DNA of 33,270 bases from Alcanivoracaceae bacterium (GCA_016744455.1 JADGEI010000028.1:1-33270); one strand, 5' to 3'; shown: positions 16,478 to 26,131, counted from the stretch's first letter. A program made the numbers and translations. The notes: a model not told the origin generated them from the letters alone.

Positions 16478-18247
16478 TTAGTAGTTTATATCAACATCAA
16501 TTTCGAAACCTCGGTCTGTAAAGGTGATGGTTCCTGATTCCGATTGCCACCAAAGCATATCACTCATAAACATTTTTTGCATGGCAAATTGTTTTTTGAC
16601 ATCTTCGGGAAGGCTTGAGGTTAAGTCACCTAATCCTGAAAAGATATCTTTGTACAAATCCGCTTTAATTGTGAAATTGATAAGGGTATTGTTTGATTCA
16701 GCTGCTACGGCACTGGCTAAACCTGTATCGGTTCCTTCACCTAGAGAAAGACCAATTGTTTCATTACCCATAGCCATAAATACGTGATCTAAATTAATTG
16801 GCATCATATCACCTTTGACAGGGATAAGGCTTGATACATTGACGGCTCCACTACCAACTTTTATGCCTAGTTTTTGTAGCTCTGGCATCATCATTGATGC
16901 CATTCCTTGAATAGCTTCTGGGTTATCAACAGCTAATAAAAATTTTGCACTTAGAGATTTAATCATTTCTTTAGGGTCTTTCTTGGATAAATCTAAATCA
17001 AGCTCATCTATTACAACATTAAAGCCTTTAAAGTTACTAACAAATGGAGGAAGAGGTGTTTCTAATTGTGCTTTTAAAGTAGTTGCTTGTGAGTTCATAT
17101 CTTGCATAAATTCACATTTATATGGCGTTGATTCAATAGTGTTAACAAATTCCTGAGCTAAAGCTTTGGCCGCTGTAATATCAAAACTAATGCCATAAGC
17201 TAAGGCTGCATCTGCGTTTGCTTTTGGAATCCTGCCATTTAATGCTGCAAGCTTTCCGCCTAACCCATTTGCCATTTCGATTATCATATGAGAATCAATT
17301 TTGTGTTCTTCCATTATTGTGCTACCACCAACAAGTCTTGGTATGCTATCAAATATTTCCAATATTTCTGTTTTACACTCTGCGGAGAACATGTTGTCTT
17401 GTACTTTTAATATATCTAACATCGCAGTTTTGTGCTCTGATGGGTTGATGAAGTAATCGGCTAAATCACGAATATTTATCCAGTATAAACTGTTACCTAA
17501 GTAGTTGTATTTGCTAATAGTGTCTTGGTACTGGTTTGATTGAACAAGCGATTTGGAGGGTTTTTCAAAACCTAATAATTTAGGCATTAAATTATCTACT
17601 TCACGTGGAGGGGCAATACTGGCTACAATTGAATTACCATCAAGGTTCACCATTATTTGTAATTCTTTATCGCCAAATTGATAGATGGTTTTACCATTGA
17701 CATCACGTTTGGTGGCTGTATCAGCTTTTGATTCATTCGCTTTAGCTACTAGTTCATCTAAGACTTCATTCATTGAATGAGTTTTGGCTAATGTCATACG
17801 TAATACAGGGAACAAGTCAACGGCATAAAAAGCCAGTTCGCTTTCTCCTATGGCAAATCCTAGTTTTTTAAAGCCTTCTTCGCTAAACCACTTGTCCATA
17901 AATGTGATCATTTCATTGGTGCTTTTTGTTTTATCTTCGTCACCAGCGTGTTTTGTCATGTTTTCTTCTATGCTGACTTTGATTAAATCACCAAGGCTTG
18001 CATAAACCTTGTCCATTTTACTGATGAGGTTTTGCGGTATTGGGTGTTTAGGGTCATTAGAGAAAACCATTAACACAGGCGTGTCAGCTGGAATAAAGTC
18101 CATGATTCCTGTTGACTGTTGTGTGATTGTACTTACAACAGGTGTTGCAACAGTTTTGTTGTCTGTCTTTGCGTCTTCGTCGCTACATGAAACCAATGTC
18201 AAAGACATGCTTAGTGCCATAGCGGCTATTAGTTTGTTATTTTTCAT
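16478..18247 (-). CDS. Large lipoprotein of unknown function
   Basis: 589 residues from the ATG at 18247, which follows a GAGA ribosome-binding site; an in-frame ATG at 18259 has none. A lipoprotein signal ends TLVSC (acylated Cys about residue 21), so it is exported and membrane anchored. After a short linker comes FIPADTPVLMVFSNDP, an opening reminiscent of DUF3352-like envelope proteins, which also start with a statement of the type 'PADT.. '. I do not otherwise recognise it. The body alternates amphipathic helices and beta stretches with paired Cys in the middle (SAECKTEILEIF and YKCEFMQD), suggesting a disulfide. It begins 27 bp after nfeD, so it is probably in one operon with qmcA and nfeD. 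The function is unknown; a link to membrane-microdomain quality control is inference only. Confidence 0.75.
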   Translation of the reverse strand: MKNNKLIAAMALSMSLTLVSCSDEDAKTDNKTVATPVVSTITQQSTGIMDFIPADTPVLMVFSNDPKHPIPQNLISKMDKVYASLGDLIKVSIEENMTKHAGDEDKTKSTNEMITFMDKWFSEEGFKKLGFAIGESELAFYAVDLFPVLRMTLAKTHSMNEVLDELVAKANESKADTATKRDVNGKTIYQFGDKELQIMVNLDGNSIVASIAPPREVDNLMPKLLGFEKPSKSLVQSNQYQDTISKYNYLGNSLYWINIRDLADYFINPSEHKTAMLDILKVQDNMFSAECKTEILEIFDSIPRLVGGSTIMEEHKIDSHMIIEMANGLGGKLAALNGRIPKANADAALAYGISFDITAAKALAQEFVNTIESTPYKCEFMQDMNSQATTLKAQLETPLPPFVSNFKGFNVVIDELDLDLSKKDPKEMIKSLSAKFLLAVDNPEAIQGMASMMMPELQKLGIKVGSGAVNVSSLIPVKGDMMPINLDHVFMAMGNETIGLSLGEGTDTGLASAVAAESNNTLINFTIKADLYKDIFSGLGDLTSSLPEDVKKQFAMQKMFMSDMLWWQSESGTITFTDRGFEIDVDINY

Positions 18248-18274
18248 ATTTGTTCTCATAATATTGTTTATAAA

Positions 18275-18721
18275 TTAATCTACTTTTTCTACTTTTAGGA
18301 TGTTGCCTTCGATACCAATTACCTTAACTCTCGCATCAATAGGTAAGTCATGTTGGCCTTCAACTTTCCAAGAACTGTCATTGACATTTATTTTACCAAC
18401 ACCATTTTTTATTTGGTGTGAGAGATTAAAAGTCCTACCAATATGTTGATGTCCACGTTTGTTTAAATGCGGCATAGGATCGACTTCCGGGTTGTTTTTT
18501 GCGTAATAATACCAGCCAACAATTGAAACAAGTGATAGAAGAAAAAACATTATCATTTGTACTTGCCAACCGATACCAAACATCCATTGAATCAATGCGG
18601 TGGCTGCGGCTGCAAATCCTACCCATAATAGGAAGTAAGTGCCAATCATCATTTCAACAACAATGAGAATTACTGCGGCTGTGAGCCAATGCCAAGGGGT
18701 TAATACTGCAAACCATTCCAT
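18275..18721 (-). CDS. NfeD family membrane protein
   Basis: 148 residues from the ATG at 18721, chosen because a perfect AGGAGG lies just before it; the frame runs upstream to 18766 but overlaps qmcA. Three hydrophobic helices (WHWLTAAVILIVVEMMIG, WVGFAAAATALIQWMFG, VQMIMFFLLSLVSIVGW) are followed by a soluble C-terminal OB-fold domain (about 85-148) with the family signs IGRTF, GKINVNDSSWKVEG and VKVIGIEGNILKVE. NfeD proteins are the standard operon partner of SPFH/stomatin proteins and are thought to stabilise or regulate them in the inner membrane. This is the short form, without the N-terminal ClpP-like protease domain. Confidence 0.92.
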   Translation of the reverse strand: MEWFAVLTPWHWLTAAVILIVVEMMIGTYFLLWVGFAAAATALIQWMFGIGWQVQMIMFFLLSLVSIVGWYYYAKNNPEVDPMPHLNKRGHQHIGRTFNLSHQIKNGVGKINVNDSSWKVEGQHDLPIDARVKVIGIEGNILKVEKVD

Positions 18722-18731
18722 AATGATCCTC

Positions 18732-19661
18732 CTATGAGTTATCTTTGCCCAAAACATCTTTGGCAATTTCTGTTATTCCTGTTAGCGAACTTAAGATGCC
18801 AGTTGCTTCCATTGGGATTAGTAATGTTTTGGTGTTATCAGAATCGGCAAATTTACCAAAAGCCTCCAAATATTTTGTCGCTACAAAATAATTGATGGCC
18901 TGTACATTGCCTGAGCCAATGGCTTTAGACACCATATGTGTTGCTTTAGCTTCAGCTTCTGCGGATCTTTCACGTGCTTCTGCATCACGAAAAGCAGCTT
19001 CTTTGTCACCTTCGGCTTTTAGTACGCGTGATTGTTTCTCGCCTTCTGCCTGTAATATTTGGGCTTGTCGTTTGCCTTCTGCTTCTAGTATGTCTGCACG
19101 TTTTTCACGTTCGGCCTTCATTTGTCTTGCCATTGATTGAACTAAATCATGAGGTGGTTTAATGTCTTTAATTTCGATACGTGTCACTTTTATGCCCCAA
19201 GGTGATGTGGCTTCATCCACAACCGATAATAAACGTTGGTTGATCTGGTCACGTTTTGATAATGACTCATCAAGATCCAATCCTCCCAGAACTGTACGAA
19301 TATTAGTCATAGTTAAGTTTAATACGGCATACTCAAGATTGTTTACCTCATAAGCTGCTTGTGGTGCATTCAGAACTTGGTAAAAAACAACACCATCAAC
19401 TGTGACGACAGCATTATCTTTTGTGATGACTTCTTGTGAGGGAACATTTAAGACTTGTTCCATCATATTAATTTTTCTGCCGATTGATTCTATCCATGGG
19501 ACTTTCATACCAAGCCCAGGTTGAAACGTTTTTTTGTATTTCCCAAATCTCTCAATGGTGTATTGATAGCCTTGTGGTACAAAATTAAAGGTTTTTTTAA
19601 TGGTTAAAATAGCCATTATACCCAAGACAATGAAAAATATATTTTGCGGATTGTATAACAT
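18732..19661 (-). CDS. qmcA: SPFH/stomatin-like protein QmcA
   Basis: 309 residues. One N-terminal transmembrane segment (about 8-24) precedes the SPFH/band 7 domain, which starts [15 protein letters not shown] (about 28-42) and includes [17 protein letters not shown] and [17 protein letters not shown] long Ala/Glu/Arg-rich coiled coil (about 185-245) and a conserved tail [17 protein letters not shown] follow. These proteins assemble into large ring-like cages in the inner membrane, often with the FtsH protease and NfeD. An AGGAG ribosome-binding site precedes the ATG. It is the first gene of the qmcA-nfeD-lipoprotein operon, and its TAG stop lies immediately before the nfeD Shine-Dalgarno sequence. 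Confidence 0.94.
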   Translation of the reverse strand: MLYNPQNIFFIVLGIMAILTIKKTFNFVPQGYQYTIERFGKYKKTFQPGLGMKVPWIESIGRKINMMEQVLNVPSQEVITKDNAVVTVDGVVFYQVLNAPQAAYEVNNLEYAVLNLTMTNIRTVLGGLDLDESLSKRDQINQRLLSVVDEATSPWGIKVTRIEIKDIKPPHDLVQSMARQMKAEREKRADILEAEGKRQAQILQAEGEKQSRVLKAEGDKEAAFRDAEARERSAEAEAKATHMVSKAIGSGNVQAINYFVATKYLEAFGKFADSDNTKTLLIPMEATGILSSLTGITEIAKDVLGKDNS

Positions 19662-19808
19662 TTTTTAATCTCCTAATAATTAACTCTATTTTTTCACATT
19701 ATAGATTAATTGCTCTATTGAGTCATGTGCCATTAGTGATGTTTTGAATTTCGTGAACTATTAGACAAATTACACAATCTGAATTTATGTGCTGGTGTTA
19801 GTTTAGGT

Positions 19809-20384
19809 TTAGGTTTTCTTCACGTATTGAGTCAGAATAACGATGGTTTGCCCATTGACTTTCCCAACGATGTGGCTTGCATTGTTTGGGTCAAGTCCTA
19901 TTTTTCTAACGGCGGTTCCACGTTTTGCAACCATAGATGTACCTTTCACAGGTAAGTCTTTTATTAAAACCACGGTGTCACCCGATGCGAGCCTAACACC
20001 ATTACTATCTTTATGAATAAGAGATTCGTCTTCAACTTCTCCTTCACCTGTTGCTTTTGCCCAATTTAAGATGTCATCTTCAAGAAACATCATGTCTAAT
20101 GCGTCTTGTGCCCAACTTTCACTATTTAGTCGTGCTAACATTCGCCAGGCCATAACTTGTACAGGTGTGTTTTCATTCCACATGCTTTCAGTTAGGCATC
20201 GCCAGTGATTAGTGTCCATTTCTTGTTCTTTGTTAATTTGGGTACGGCATACATCACAAGCCAAAATACTCTTATCAAACCCTCCATCTAGATCTGGGGG
20301 TATAAGGTAACAATCTAAATTAGTGGTGGATCCGCATAATTCACATTTTGATTCGCTGCGAAGCATTAAGGCGTCTTTTGTCAT
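19809..20384 (-). CDS. PhnA/YjdM-type zinc-ribbon protein
   Basis: 191 residues, longer than E. coli YjdM (111). The N-terminus has a zinc ribbon with CELCG (about 15-19) and CDVCR (about 44-48). A helical middle section (DTNHWRCLTESMW, VQVMAWRMLARL) follows. The C-terminal 70 residues are the PhnA domain proper: HKDSNGVRLASGDTVVLIKD, LPVKGTSMVAKRGTAVRKIG and GQTIVILTQYVKK. The name PhnA is historical; the old link to phosphonoacetate hydrolysis does not apply to this family and the real role is unclear. The long form with the extended zinc-ribbon half is common in gammaproteobacteria. GAGA precedes the ATG. No operon partners are obvious. Confidence 0.88.
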   Translation of the reverse strand: MTKDALMLRSESKCELCGSTTNLDCYLIPPDLDGGFDKSILACDVCRTQINKEQEMDTNHWRCLTESMWNENTPVQVMAWRMLARLNSESWAQDALDMMFLEDDILNWAKATGEGEVEDESLIHKDSNGVRLASGDTVVLIKDLPVKGTSMVAKRGTAVRKIGLDPNNASHIVGKVNGQTIVILTQYVKKT

Positions 20385-20461
20385 TTTTTGTCTCGTTTTG
20401 TTGGTTACGTGAATTTTAACAAATAAATTGATTCATAGTTATGACTCAGTACCATTTAAGT

Positions 20462-22186
20462 TTAATTGATAATATTCTGTACGATTAGTTGCAGGTTTCT
20501 ACGTCCACGGAATTCATTGATATCAAGTCTGTAAGTGAGTTGATTTTTGTCGCCTTCCTTTTTGAAGTGATTGGGGTGAATTCCAAAGGCAATGGCATCA
20601 ATTTTTTTGCTAAAATCTTGTGTTTGTAATGTCAGTTTAGTGTGGCCTGAACCCACTTCTTTTTTCTTAATGACATTAAACCAACCATCAAATAATGGAG
20701 AAGGAAAGTTTTGTCCCCAAGGCCCATATTGTTGAATTTCTTCGGCTACATAAAGGCATAATTCAATACTCTCAAGCTCACCATCGGTTTCTATGGTATG
20801 TTTGAGTTGCTCTTTGCTGAGTGAATCGGTAACTAATTGATTAAAAATATGACGAAAATCTTTGTACTTATCTTGTTCAATTGAAAGACCTGCTGCCATG
20901 GCATGGCCTCCAAATTTACGCATCAAACCGGGATGCATTGTTTCTATATTAACCAATGCATCTCTGATATGAAAATCTTTAATGCTACGTGCAGAACCTT
21001 TCAGAACATTTGATTCTGAATTTTCAGGGGCAAAAGCTATGGTTGGTCGATGGGTTTTGTCCTTAACTTTTGATGCAAGTAAACCAACCACGCCTTGATG
21101 CCAGTCTTTGTGAAACAAGCATATACCGTTGGGTAATTTTTCAATATTGGCCAATTCATGTACCACACTATCGGCAACACTTTGCATTTCTGCCTGAATT
21201 TCTCGTCGTTTATGATTGATATCATCCAGTTGTTGTGCCAACTCTAGGGCTTTGTTGGCATCATCTGTTGTCAGCAATTCGATGCCAATGCTCATGTCTT
21301 CCAGTCTTCCTGCGGCGTTAAGGCGCGGTGCGATGACAAAACCAAAAATCTCAGCATCAGTTTTTTCAATATCACGGTTGGCAATTTTAAGTAGAGCCTT
21401 GATGCCTTCTACAGTATATCCAGCTCGAATACGTTTTAGTCCTTCGGTAATTAAAATACGGTTATTGTCATCTAATCCCACCATATCGGCAACAGTGCCT
21501 AATGCAACAATATCTAACCATTTAGCTAGGTTTGGTGGTTTGATATTTTTATCTTCAAACCATTTGTTTTCAATTAATTGACGACGAGTTTCAGCTAATA
21601 AATAAAAAACCACACCAACACCAGCTAAATTTTTGCTTGGGAATTCGTCTCCCTGGACATTGGGGTTAACTATTGCACCAGCGTTTGGCCGTTGTTCACC
21701 TGGTAAGTGATGGTCGGTAATGATTACTTGCATACCAGCATCTATCGCTCTTTGGGTTCCATCAATTGAGCTAATACCATTGTCTACAGTAATAATTAAA
21801 TCGCATTTCATTTCTTGTAAAATTGGAATAAGTTGCGGGCTGAGGCCATAACCAAAATCAAATCGATTAGGCACTAAAAAGTCAATATTATGATAGCCAA
21901 AAGCATTAATGGCACGTAGAACTAAAGCTGTTGCTGTTGCGCCATCAGCATCAAAATCCCCTACAACCACAATTTTTCTATTATCTTTGAGGTTTTGAAT
22001 GATGATTTCGGCTGCTGTTTTAAGCCCTGAGAGTTTTTCGGGTGTATGTAAGTGTTTAAGTTTGTATTCAACTTGTTGTATGCTTGTAATGCCTCGGCTT
22101 ACGTATAGTTTTTGAATAAGAGTGGATAAACCAGAGTTTTCTAACGGATTGTATTCTGGGATTTTTCTTCTTTTTAGCTTAATCAC
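20462..22186 (-). CDS. recJ: Single-stranded-DNA-specific exonuclease RecJ
   Basis: 574 residues, the usual bacterial length. The DHH phosphoesterase domain carries VVGDFDADGATATALV (about 74-89), ITVDNG and ITDHHLPGEQRP with the metal-binding Asp/His residues. DHHA1 follows with SARSIKDFHIRDAL and RKFGGHAMAAGLSI. The C-terminal OB-like domain ends NEFRGRRNLQLIVQ. RecJ degrades 5'-ended single strands in RecF-pathway recombination, base-excision and mismatch repair. All core motifs are intact. The gene follows mnmC by about 150 bp on the same strand; a 7-bp inverted repeat lies in that gap. Confidence 0.97.
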   Translation of the reverse strand: MIKLKRRKIPEYNPLENSGLSTLIQKLYVSRGITSIQQVEYKLKHLHTPEKLSGLKTAAEIIIQNLKDNRKIVVVGDFDADGATATALVLRAINAFGYHNIDFLVPNRFDFGYGLSPQLIPILQEMKCDLIITVDNGISSIDGTQRAIDAGMQVIITDHHLPGEQRPNAGAIVNPNVQGDEFPSKNLAGVGVVFYLLAETRRQLIENKWFEDKNIKPPNLAKWLDIVALGTVADMVGLDDNNRILITEGLKRIRAGYTVEGIKALLKIANRDIEKTDAEIFGFVIAPRLNAAGRLEDMSIGIELLTTDDANKALELAQQLDDINHKRREIQAEMQSVADSVVHELANIEKLPNGICLFHKDWHQGVVGLLASKVKDKTHRPTIAFAPENSESNVLKGSARSIKDFHIRDALVNIETMHPGLMRKFGGHAMAAGLSIEQDKYKDFRHIFNQLVTDSLSKEQLKHTIETDGELESIELCLYVAEEIQQYGPWGQNFPSPLFDGWFNVIKKKEVGSGHTKLTLQTQDFSKKIDAIAFGIHPNHFKKEGDKNQLTYRLDINEFRGRRNLQLIVQNIIN

Positions 22187-22303
22187 ACAAGTACCTATTC
22201 AAATGGAAACTGTATCATACCTTTATTTGGGGTCATGAAAAGGTAAAGGAGTGGATTTTCAATAAATCCCTATTAATAGAGCTACAAGGTAGAATAATGA
22301 CTC

Positions 22304-22324
22304 GATTGAGAATTGAGCTCAATC
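22304..22324. repeat. Inverted repeat between mnmC and recJ
   Basis: GATTGAG, 7 bases, CTCAATC, just past the mnmC stop. There is no T-run, so it is not a classical terminator. Confidence 0.35.
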
Positions 22325-22336
22325 ATTAAAACACTT

Positions 22337-24253
22337 TTACTGCCTTTTAAGTGATTTATATAAAAACCGATTCGGGTTTATGGCCTTTTGCAGTTGTTTA
22401 TTGAGAGCTTGTGGTTGGTTTAATATTTGATTAGACAAAAACTCCGCTAAGAGTGGTGCTGAAGTGAAGCCTCTTGAGCCTAGGCCCGTAAAGAGGTATA
22501 AATTTTTACTGGTTTTGGGAATTGGGTACTGTTTGAATTGTTTACCGTGGCGTATGTCATGGTAATCTTTTTGAAATTGTTTTTGATTAATTACGGCACC
22601 GCATATTGGCATGTGATCAGGTGTGGTTACTCGAATTCCCGCCCTTGATTTATAACTAGTAGTGTCGTTAAAATAGTTTTCATAAGGTGTTTTTTGCCAT
22701 AACCCTGTGTTTTTTCGCCAGTGATCTTTTTTTTCTTTCTGAGTTTCATACCACTTTTCTTTGCTAATGTGTTCAAAAGTGGCACCTAGTGTTTGTGTGC
22801 CATGCCAACTTGGTGTGATATAGCCTTGGTTTAATTGAATATGTGGGCAGTCAGAAATTTGTGGATCAATTTCTGCGGATTTAATATAACTTATTTGCCC
22901 ATATTTTGGTGAGATTGGTAAGTTGTAATTGGGTAATAGTTTTAAGGCATTGATACCATTGGCAAGTATTAATGTTTTGCTTGTATGCACAATTTTGCCT
23001 TTGTTGTACAATTGCCAATTGTTGTCATGGTAACTAATTTTATCTATTTCAGCTTGTAAGTAATTATCTATTTTAGCAACGATAGAGCCTGCTTGACCCT
23101 GTGTGTCTAACCAACCAGCCGTTGAATAAAGAATGCCATCTTGGTGTTTCCTAACTAGTTCACTTGGGAAGTCAAAGTTGGTAAGAAGCTTGTCTTGCCA
23201 GTTCTGTTGTTTTTTATTAAATGCAAGTTGGTGTACGCCTACTTGATGGTAATTAGCGCGATTGTAATAATTGCATGCGTACAGAAATGCTGATAGATAA
23301 AACCGTGCTTCGATAGAATCATTGAGTGTCAAAGATGGCATAACCATAGCTTGAGGGTTTCCTGATGTCTCCATACATGGCCTTTGTTGACGGTCAATTA
23401 AAGTAATATTTTTTCCTTGATGAATTAATTTGTCGGCTAAAGAGATACCAGCAATTCCGGCTCCAAGTATGGTAATTGAATCACAGTTTGAAGATGCAAA
23501 AGTAGTTGCCCATGGTTGTTTTTCTGTGGTTTTATTGATGCTTTCTAACGTGGCTGTTAACATTTCACGTTTTTGGCCAAAACCTATGGTCTTTTCTACG
23601 ATAAATCCGATGTTTTTTAACCCATCTCGTATTTTTCGTGCAACGGTATAAGTGGCTACAGTTGTGTCTTTATGCGAAAGTTTGGCAATGGCATTAAATA
23701 GCTTTTCACTCCACATTTGTTCGTTTTTACTTGGCGCAAATCCATCTAAGTACCATGCATCTACATGAGCTTCGAGTTGAGAAAAAGCATCAACACAATC
23801 TCCTATTATGAGGGTTAATGATAAATTGAAATCGTTAAAATGAATTCGATGAAACCCATAAAACAAGTGTTTAGGGTAGTTGTCAATCAGAATAGTGCTG
23901 TAATGTTTGATCTCTGATAAGTTTTGTAAGGCTTGTTTTAATTGTTGCCTGTTTAATGGATGTAACTCACAGCTGACATAATGGAGTTGTTGATTGGCTC
24001 GACGGGTTTGTTGCCATAATTGCAATGTTGCAAGAAAATTTAACCCTGTCCCAAATCCAGTTTCCGCAATGGTAAATGATTCTTTGTCATGCCAGTTGTT
24101 AGGTAAGTTGTTTCCTTTGAGAAAAACATGTTTTTTTTCTTCTAAGCCGATTGAAGGTTGAAAATAAATATCATTATAATTGTTGGAATAAGCCGAATTT
24201 GTTTTGTCGAAATCTAGTTTTAGTGATTTTGCTTGTTGGATTGGAAAGGTCAT
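22337..24253 (-). CDS. mnmC: Bifunctional tRNA wobble-modification enzyme MnmC
   Basis: 638 residues from the ATG at 24253. The frame also opens at 24283, but that ATG lies inside the terminator hairpin of the upstream gene, and the later start aligns with the E. coli N-terminus (MTFPIQQAKSLKLDF). The N-terminal half is the methyltransferase MnmC2 with ETGFGTGLNFLATLQLW and WYLDGFAPSKNEQMW. The C-terminal half is the FAD-dependent oxidase MnmC1 with ITILGAGIAGISLADKLI (about 262-279), RPCMETSGNPQAMVMPSL and FTGLGSRGFTSAPLLAEFL. Together they convert cmnm5(s2)U to mnm5(s2)U at position 34, including in tRNA-Lys(UUU), whose gene is also in the window. A TATAAT stands 9 bases before this ATG. 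Confidence 0.96.
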   Translation of the reverse strand: MTFPIQQAKSLKLDFDKTNSAYSNNYNDIYFQPSIGLEEKKHVFLKGNNLPNNWHDKESFTIAETGFGTGLNFLATLQLWQQTRRANQQLHYVSCELHPLNRQQLKQALQNLSEIKHYSTILIDNYPKHLFYGFHRIHFNDFNLSLTLIIGDCVDAFSQLEAHVDAWYLDGFAPSKNEQMWSEKLFNAIAKLSHKDTTVATYTVARKIRDGLKNIGFIVEKTIGFGQKREMLTATLESINKTTEKQPWATTFASSNCDSITILGAGIAGISLADKLIHQGKNITLIDRQQRPCMETSGNPQAMVMPSLTLNDSIEARFYLSAFLYACNYYNRANYHQVGVHQLAFNKKQQNWQDKLLTNFDFPSELVRKHQDGILYSTAGWLDTQGQAGSIVAKIDNYLQAEIDKISYHDNNWQLYNKGKIVHTSKTLILANGINALKLLPNYNLPISPKYGQISYIKSAEIDPQISDCPHIQLNQGYITPSWHGTQTLGATFEHISKEKWYETQKEKKDHWRKNTGLWQKTPYENYFNDTTSYKSRAGIRVTTPDHMPICGAVINQKQFQKDYHDIRHGKQFKQYPIPKTSKNLYLFTGLGSRGFTSAPLLAEFLSNQILNQPQALNKQLQKAINPNRFLYKSLKRQ

Positions 24254-24271
24254 CTTATCAGCATTATACGC

Positions 24272-24301
24272 AAAAAAGCTCATAAAAAATATGAGCTTTT
24301 T
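24272..24301 (-). terminator. Terminator of the outer-membrane barrel gene
   Basis: Stem AAAAAGCTCATA/TATGAGCTTTTT (24273-24284 with 24290-24301), A5 loop. On the minus strand it ends in six T. It lies 16 bp after the barrel gene's stop and overlaps the alternative upstream mnmC ATG (24281-24283). Confidence 0.85.
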
Positions 24302-24317
24302 ATAATCAGTGTCCTAA

Positions 24318-24860
24318 TTAGAAATTAAATCTAATTCCAATTGCACCACGAGATAAGTCAGATTCATGTTTATAATCAATGTATGCAGCCATATTCTCAG
24401 TAAAATTATAGGCCCCGCCAATAACCAATGATGTGGTACCATTTTCATCAAAATCTAAATATTCAACCGCACCTTTAAGTTCAAAATTTGAAGATAACAT
24501 ACTTCTGACACCAATAGTTAGCTCATAACCATTTTCACCTGAGCCCGATTCTGGGTCTAGGTTTGCGTAGTCTAATTCAGCAAAAAATGATGAATTGTCT
24601 GAGAAGTTATTTAAATAGCCTAATCCAATGGTAGCAATACTGAGCGAGCTCCCACTTTCAGAAATTCGATTGTAATCTCCAGCAATATAAAGGTATTCAT
24701 TTAATTGTTTACTGCCTTTGAATTCGAATCCATTTATACTCCCTGAGTTATTAGTATCCCAGTTTGAGTAACCCAAGTCAATGTAATCAAAGGATGGTGT
24801 ATCCGCCATTGCGCCAAAAGAAAGAGTTGATATTAAAGCCCCTATTAGTTTTTTATTCAT
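24318..24860 (-). CDS. Small outer-membrane beta-barrel protein
   Basis: 180 residues. The signal peptide is cut after AMA (residue 19). The mature part is a series of about eight alternating amphipathic beta strands separated by polar Asn/Ser/Gly turns (for example FDYIDLGYSNWD, YLYIAGDYNRI, LSIATIGLGYLNNF, YELTIGVRSML, AAYIDYKHESD), ending GAIGIRFNF with the C-terminal Phe that BamA recognises. This matches eight-stranded porin-like or OmpA/OmpX-type barrels; the exact family is not clear. It appears monocistronic, with its own terminator. The role is unknown; adhesion, small-molecule passage or structure are all possible. Confidence 0.85.
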   Translation of the reverse strand: MNKKLIGALISTLSFGAMADTPSFDYIDLGYSNWDTNNSGSINGFEFKGSKQLNEYLYIAGDYNRISESGSSLSIATIGLGYLNNFSDNSSFFAELDYANLDPESGSGENGYELTIGVRSMLSSNFELKGAVEYLDFDENGTTSLVIGGAYNFTENMAAYIDYKHESDLSRGAIGIRFNF

Positions 24861-25013
24861 AATTTTTCCTATAGTAAAATTTTAGTGTGTTGTACATTTC
24901 AGATATTCATTTATCTGGGAGCACTATCTTTGGTTGAATTTTATAAAATCAAGGTCGGTGTCTCAATAAATGTGATTTTTTGAATGATTGCATGTATAAA
25001 ACATACATTGTTG

Positions 25014-26111
25014 TTAACGCGCTTTAAAATAAGATTTTTCAGAAATATCTAGCCAACTCTTGGTTTGTTCGGCAAATGATTTGTAAGATTGATAAATCTT
25101 ATTGCCCATTTCTGAACTGTTACCAAGTTCATTAAAAACATCGTGCGCATGGTGTTTAAACTCTTCAAGTACTTCCGATGGGTATTGCCGTAATTGCACT
25201 TTGTGTTCTGATAATAGGGTATCCAATGCAGTTTTATTTTTTGCAGTAAAATCAGATAGCATATTTTGATTGGCGGCCATGCAAGCTATCTTAACGATCT
25301 GTTGTAAGTCATCTGGTAGTTCGTTATAGGCTTCTTTATTAACAATACCTTCTAAGCAAGCAGTTGGCTCATGCCAACCTGGATAATAGTAGTATTTAGC
25401 GGCTTGGTACAGTCCAAAAGCGAGGTCATTGTAAGGGCCTACCCATTCGGTCGCATCAATATTTCCAGTTTGTAATGAGGTGAATAGTTCCGAACCAGGT
25501 AGCAATTTTGGAGAGCCTCCTGCTCGCTTCAAAACATCGCCGCCAAGTCCAGGTATACGCATAACTAAGCCTTGAATATCTGCTACGGTTTTGATCTCTT
25601 TGTTAAACCATCCTCCCATTTGTACGCCAGTCTGACCGACAGGAAAGGGAACTAAATTAAAAGCTGAGTATAATTCTGTCCACAAGTCAAGTCCGCCACC
25701 ATGGTACAGCCATGCATTCATTTCTTGGGCATTCATCCCAAAGGGAACTGCGCCAAAAAATTGAGCCTCAGGTACTTTGCCTTTCCAGTAATAACTACCA
25801 GCATGCCCCATTTGTGCTGTTCCATTTGAAACAGCATCAAAGACTTCAAGTGGTGGTACGAGTTCTCCACCACCGTAGACTTTTATGGTGATGCGTCCAC
25901 CACTTAACGTAGTAATTGTTTCTGCAAGGAAATTAGCTCCAGTTCCCAGTGCAGGGAAATTTTTTGGCCAAGCAGTCACCATTTTCCAATCATAGGTTTT
26001 GCTGTCTTGTGGTTGTGCTTTTTCGCACTTGTTATCTTCAGGTTTACAAGCTGCTAATGTTCCTGCAACTGTGGCAGCACCTAGGGCTTTTATTATGTTT
26101 CTTCTTTTCAT
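25014..26111 (-). CDS. TRAP-type substrate-binding protein, DctP/TakP-like, Tat lipoprotein
   Basis: 365 residues. The N-terminus has a twin-arginine-like signal (MKRRNIIKALGA) leading to a lipobox LAAC (Cys 22), so it is probably exported folded and lipid anchored. The mature part is a TRAP receptor: WKMVTAWPKNFPALGTG, AETITTLSGGRITIKVYGGG, VFDAVSNGTAQMGHAGSYYW, the Arg-bearing GLVMRIPGLGG and the selectivity region GNIDATEWVGPYNDLAFG. The close relatives TakP and the Thermus lactate receptor bind 2-oxo or hydroxy acids, so a small organic acid is likely. No DctQ or DctM membrane genes are adjacent, so it is an orphan receptor here. It lies 20 bp after the DUF4124 gene, probably in one transcript. 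Confidence 0.92.
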   Translation of the reverse strand: MKRRNIIKALGAATVAGTLAACKPEDNKCEKAQPQDSKTYDWKMVTAWPKNFPALGTGANFLAETITTLSGGRITIKVYGGGELVPPLEVFDAVSNGTAQMGHAGSYYWKGKVPEAQFFGAVPFGMNAQEMNAWLYHGGGLDLWTELYSAFNLVPFPVGQTGVQMGGWFNKEIKTVADIQGLVMRIPGLGGDVLKRAGGSPKLLPGSELFTSLQTGNIDATEWVGPYNDLAFGLYQAAKYYYYPGWHEPTACLEGIVNKEAYNELPDDLQQIVKIACMAANQNMLSDFTAKNKTALDTLLSEHKVQLRQYPSEVLEEFKHHAHDVFNELGNSSEMGNKIYQSYKSFAEQTKSWLDISEKSYFKAR

Positions 26112-26131
26112 CTACATTATTTCCAAACGAC

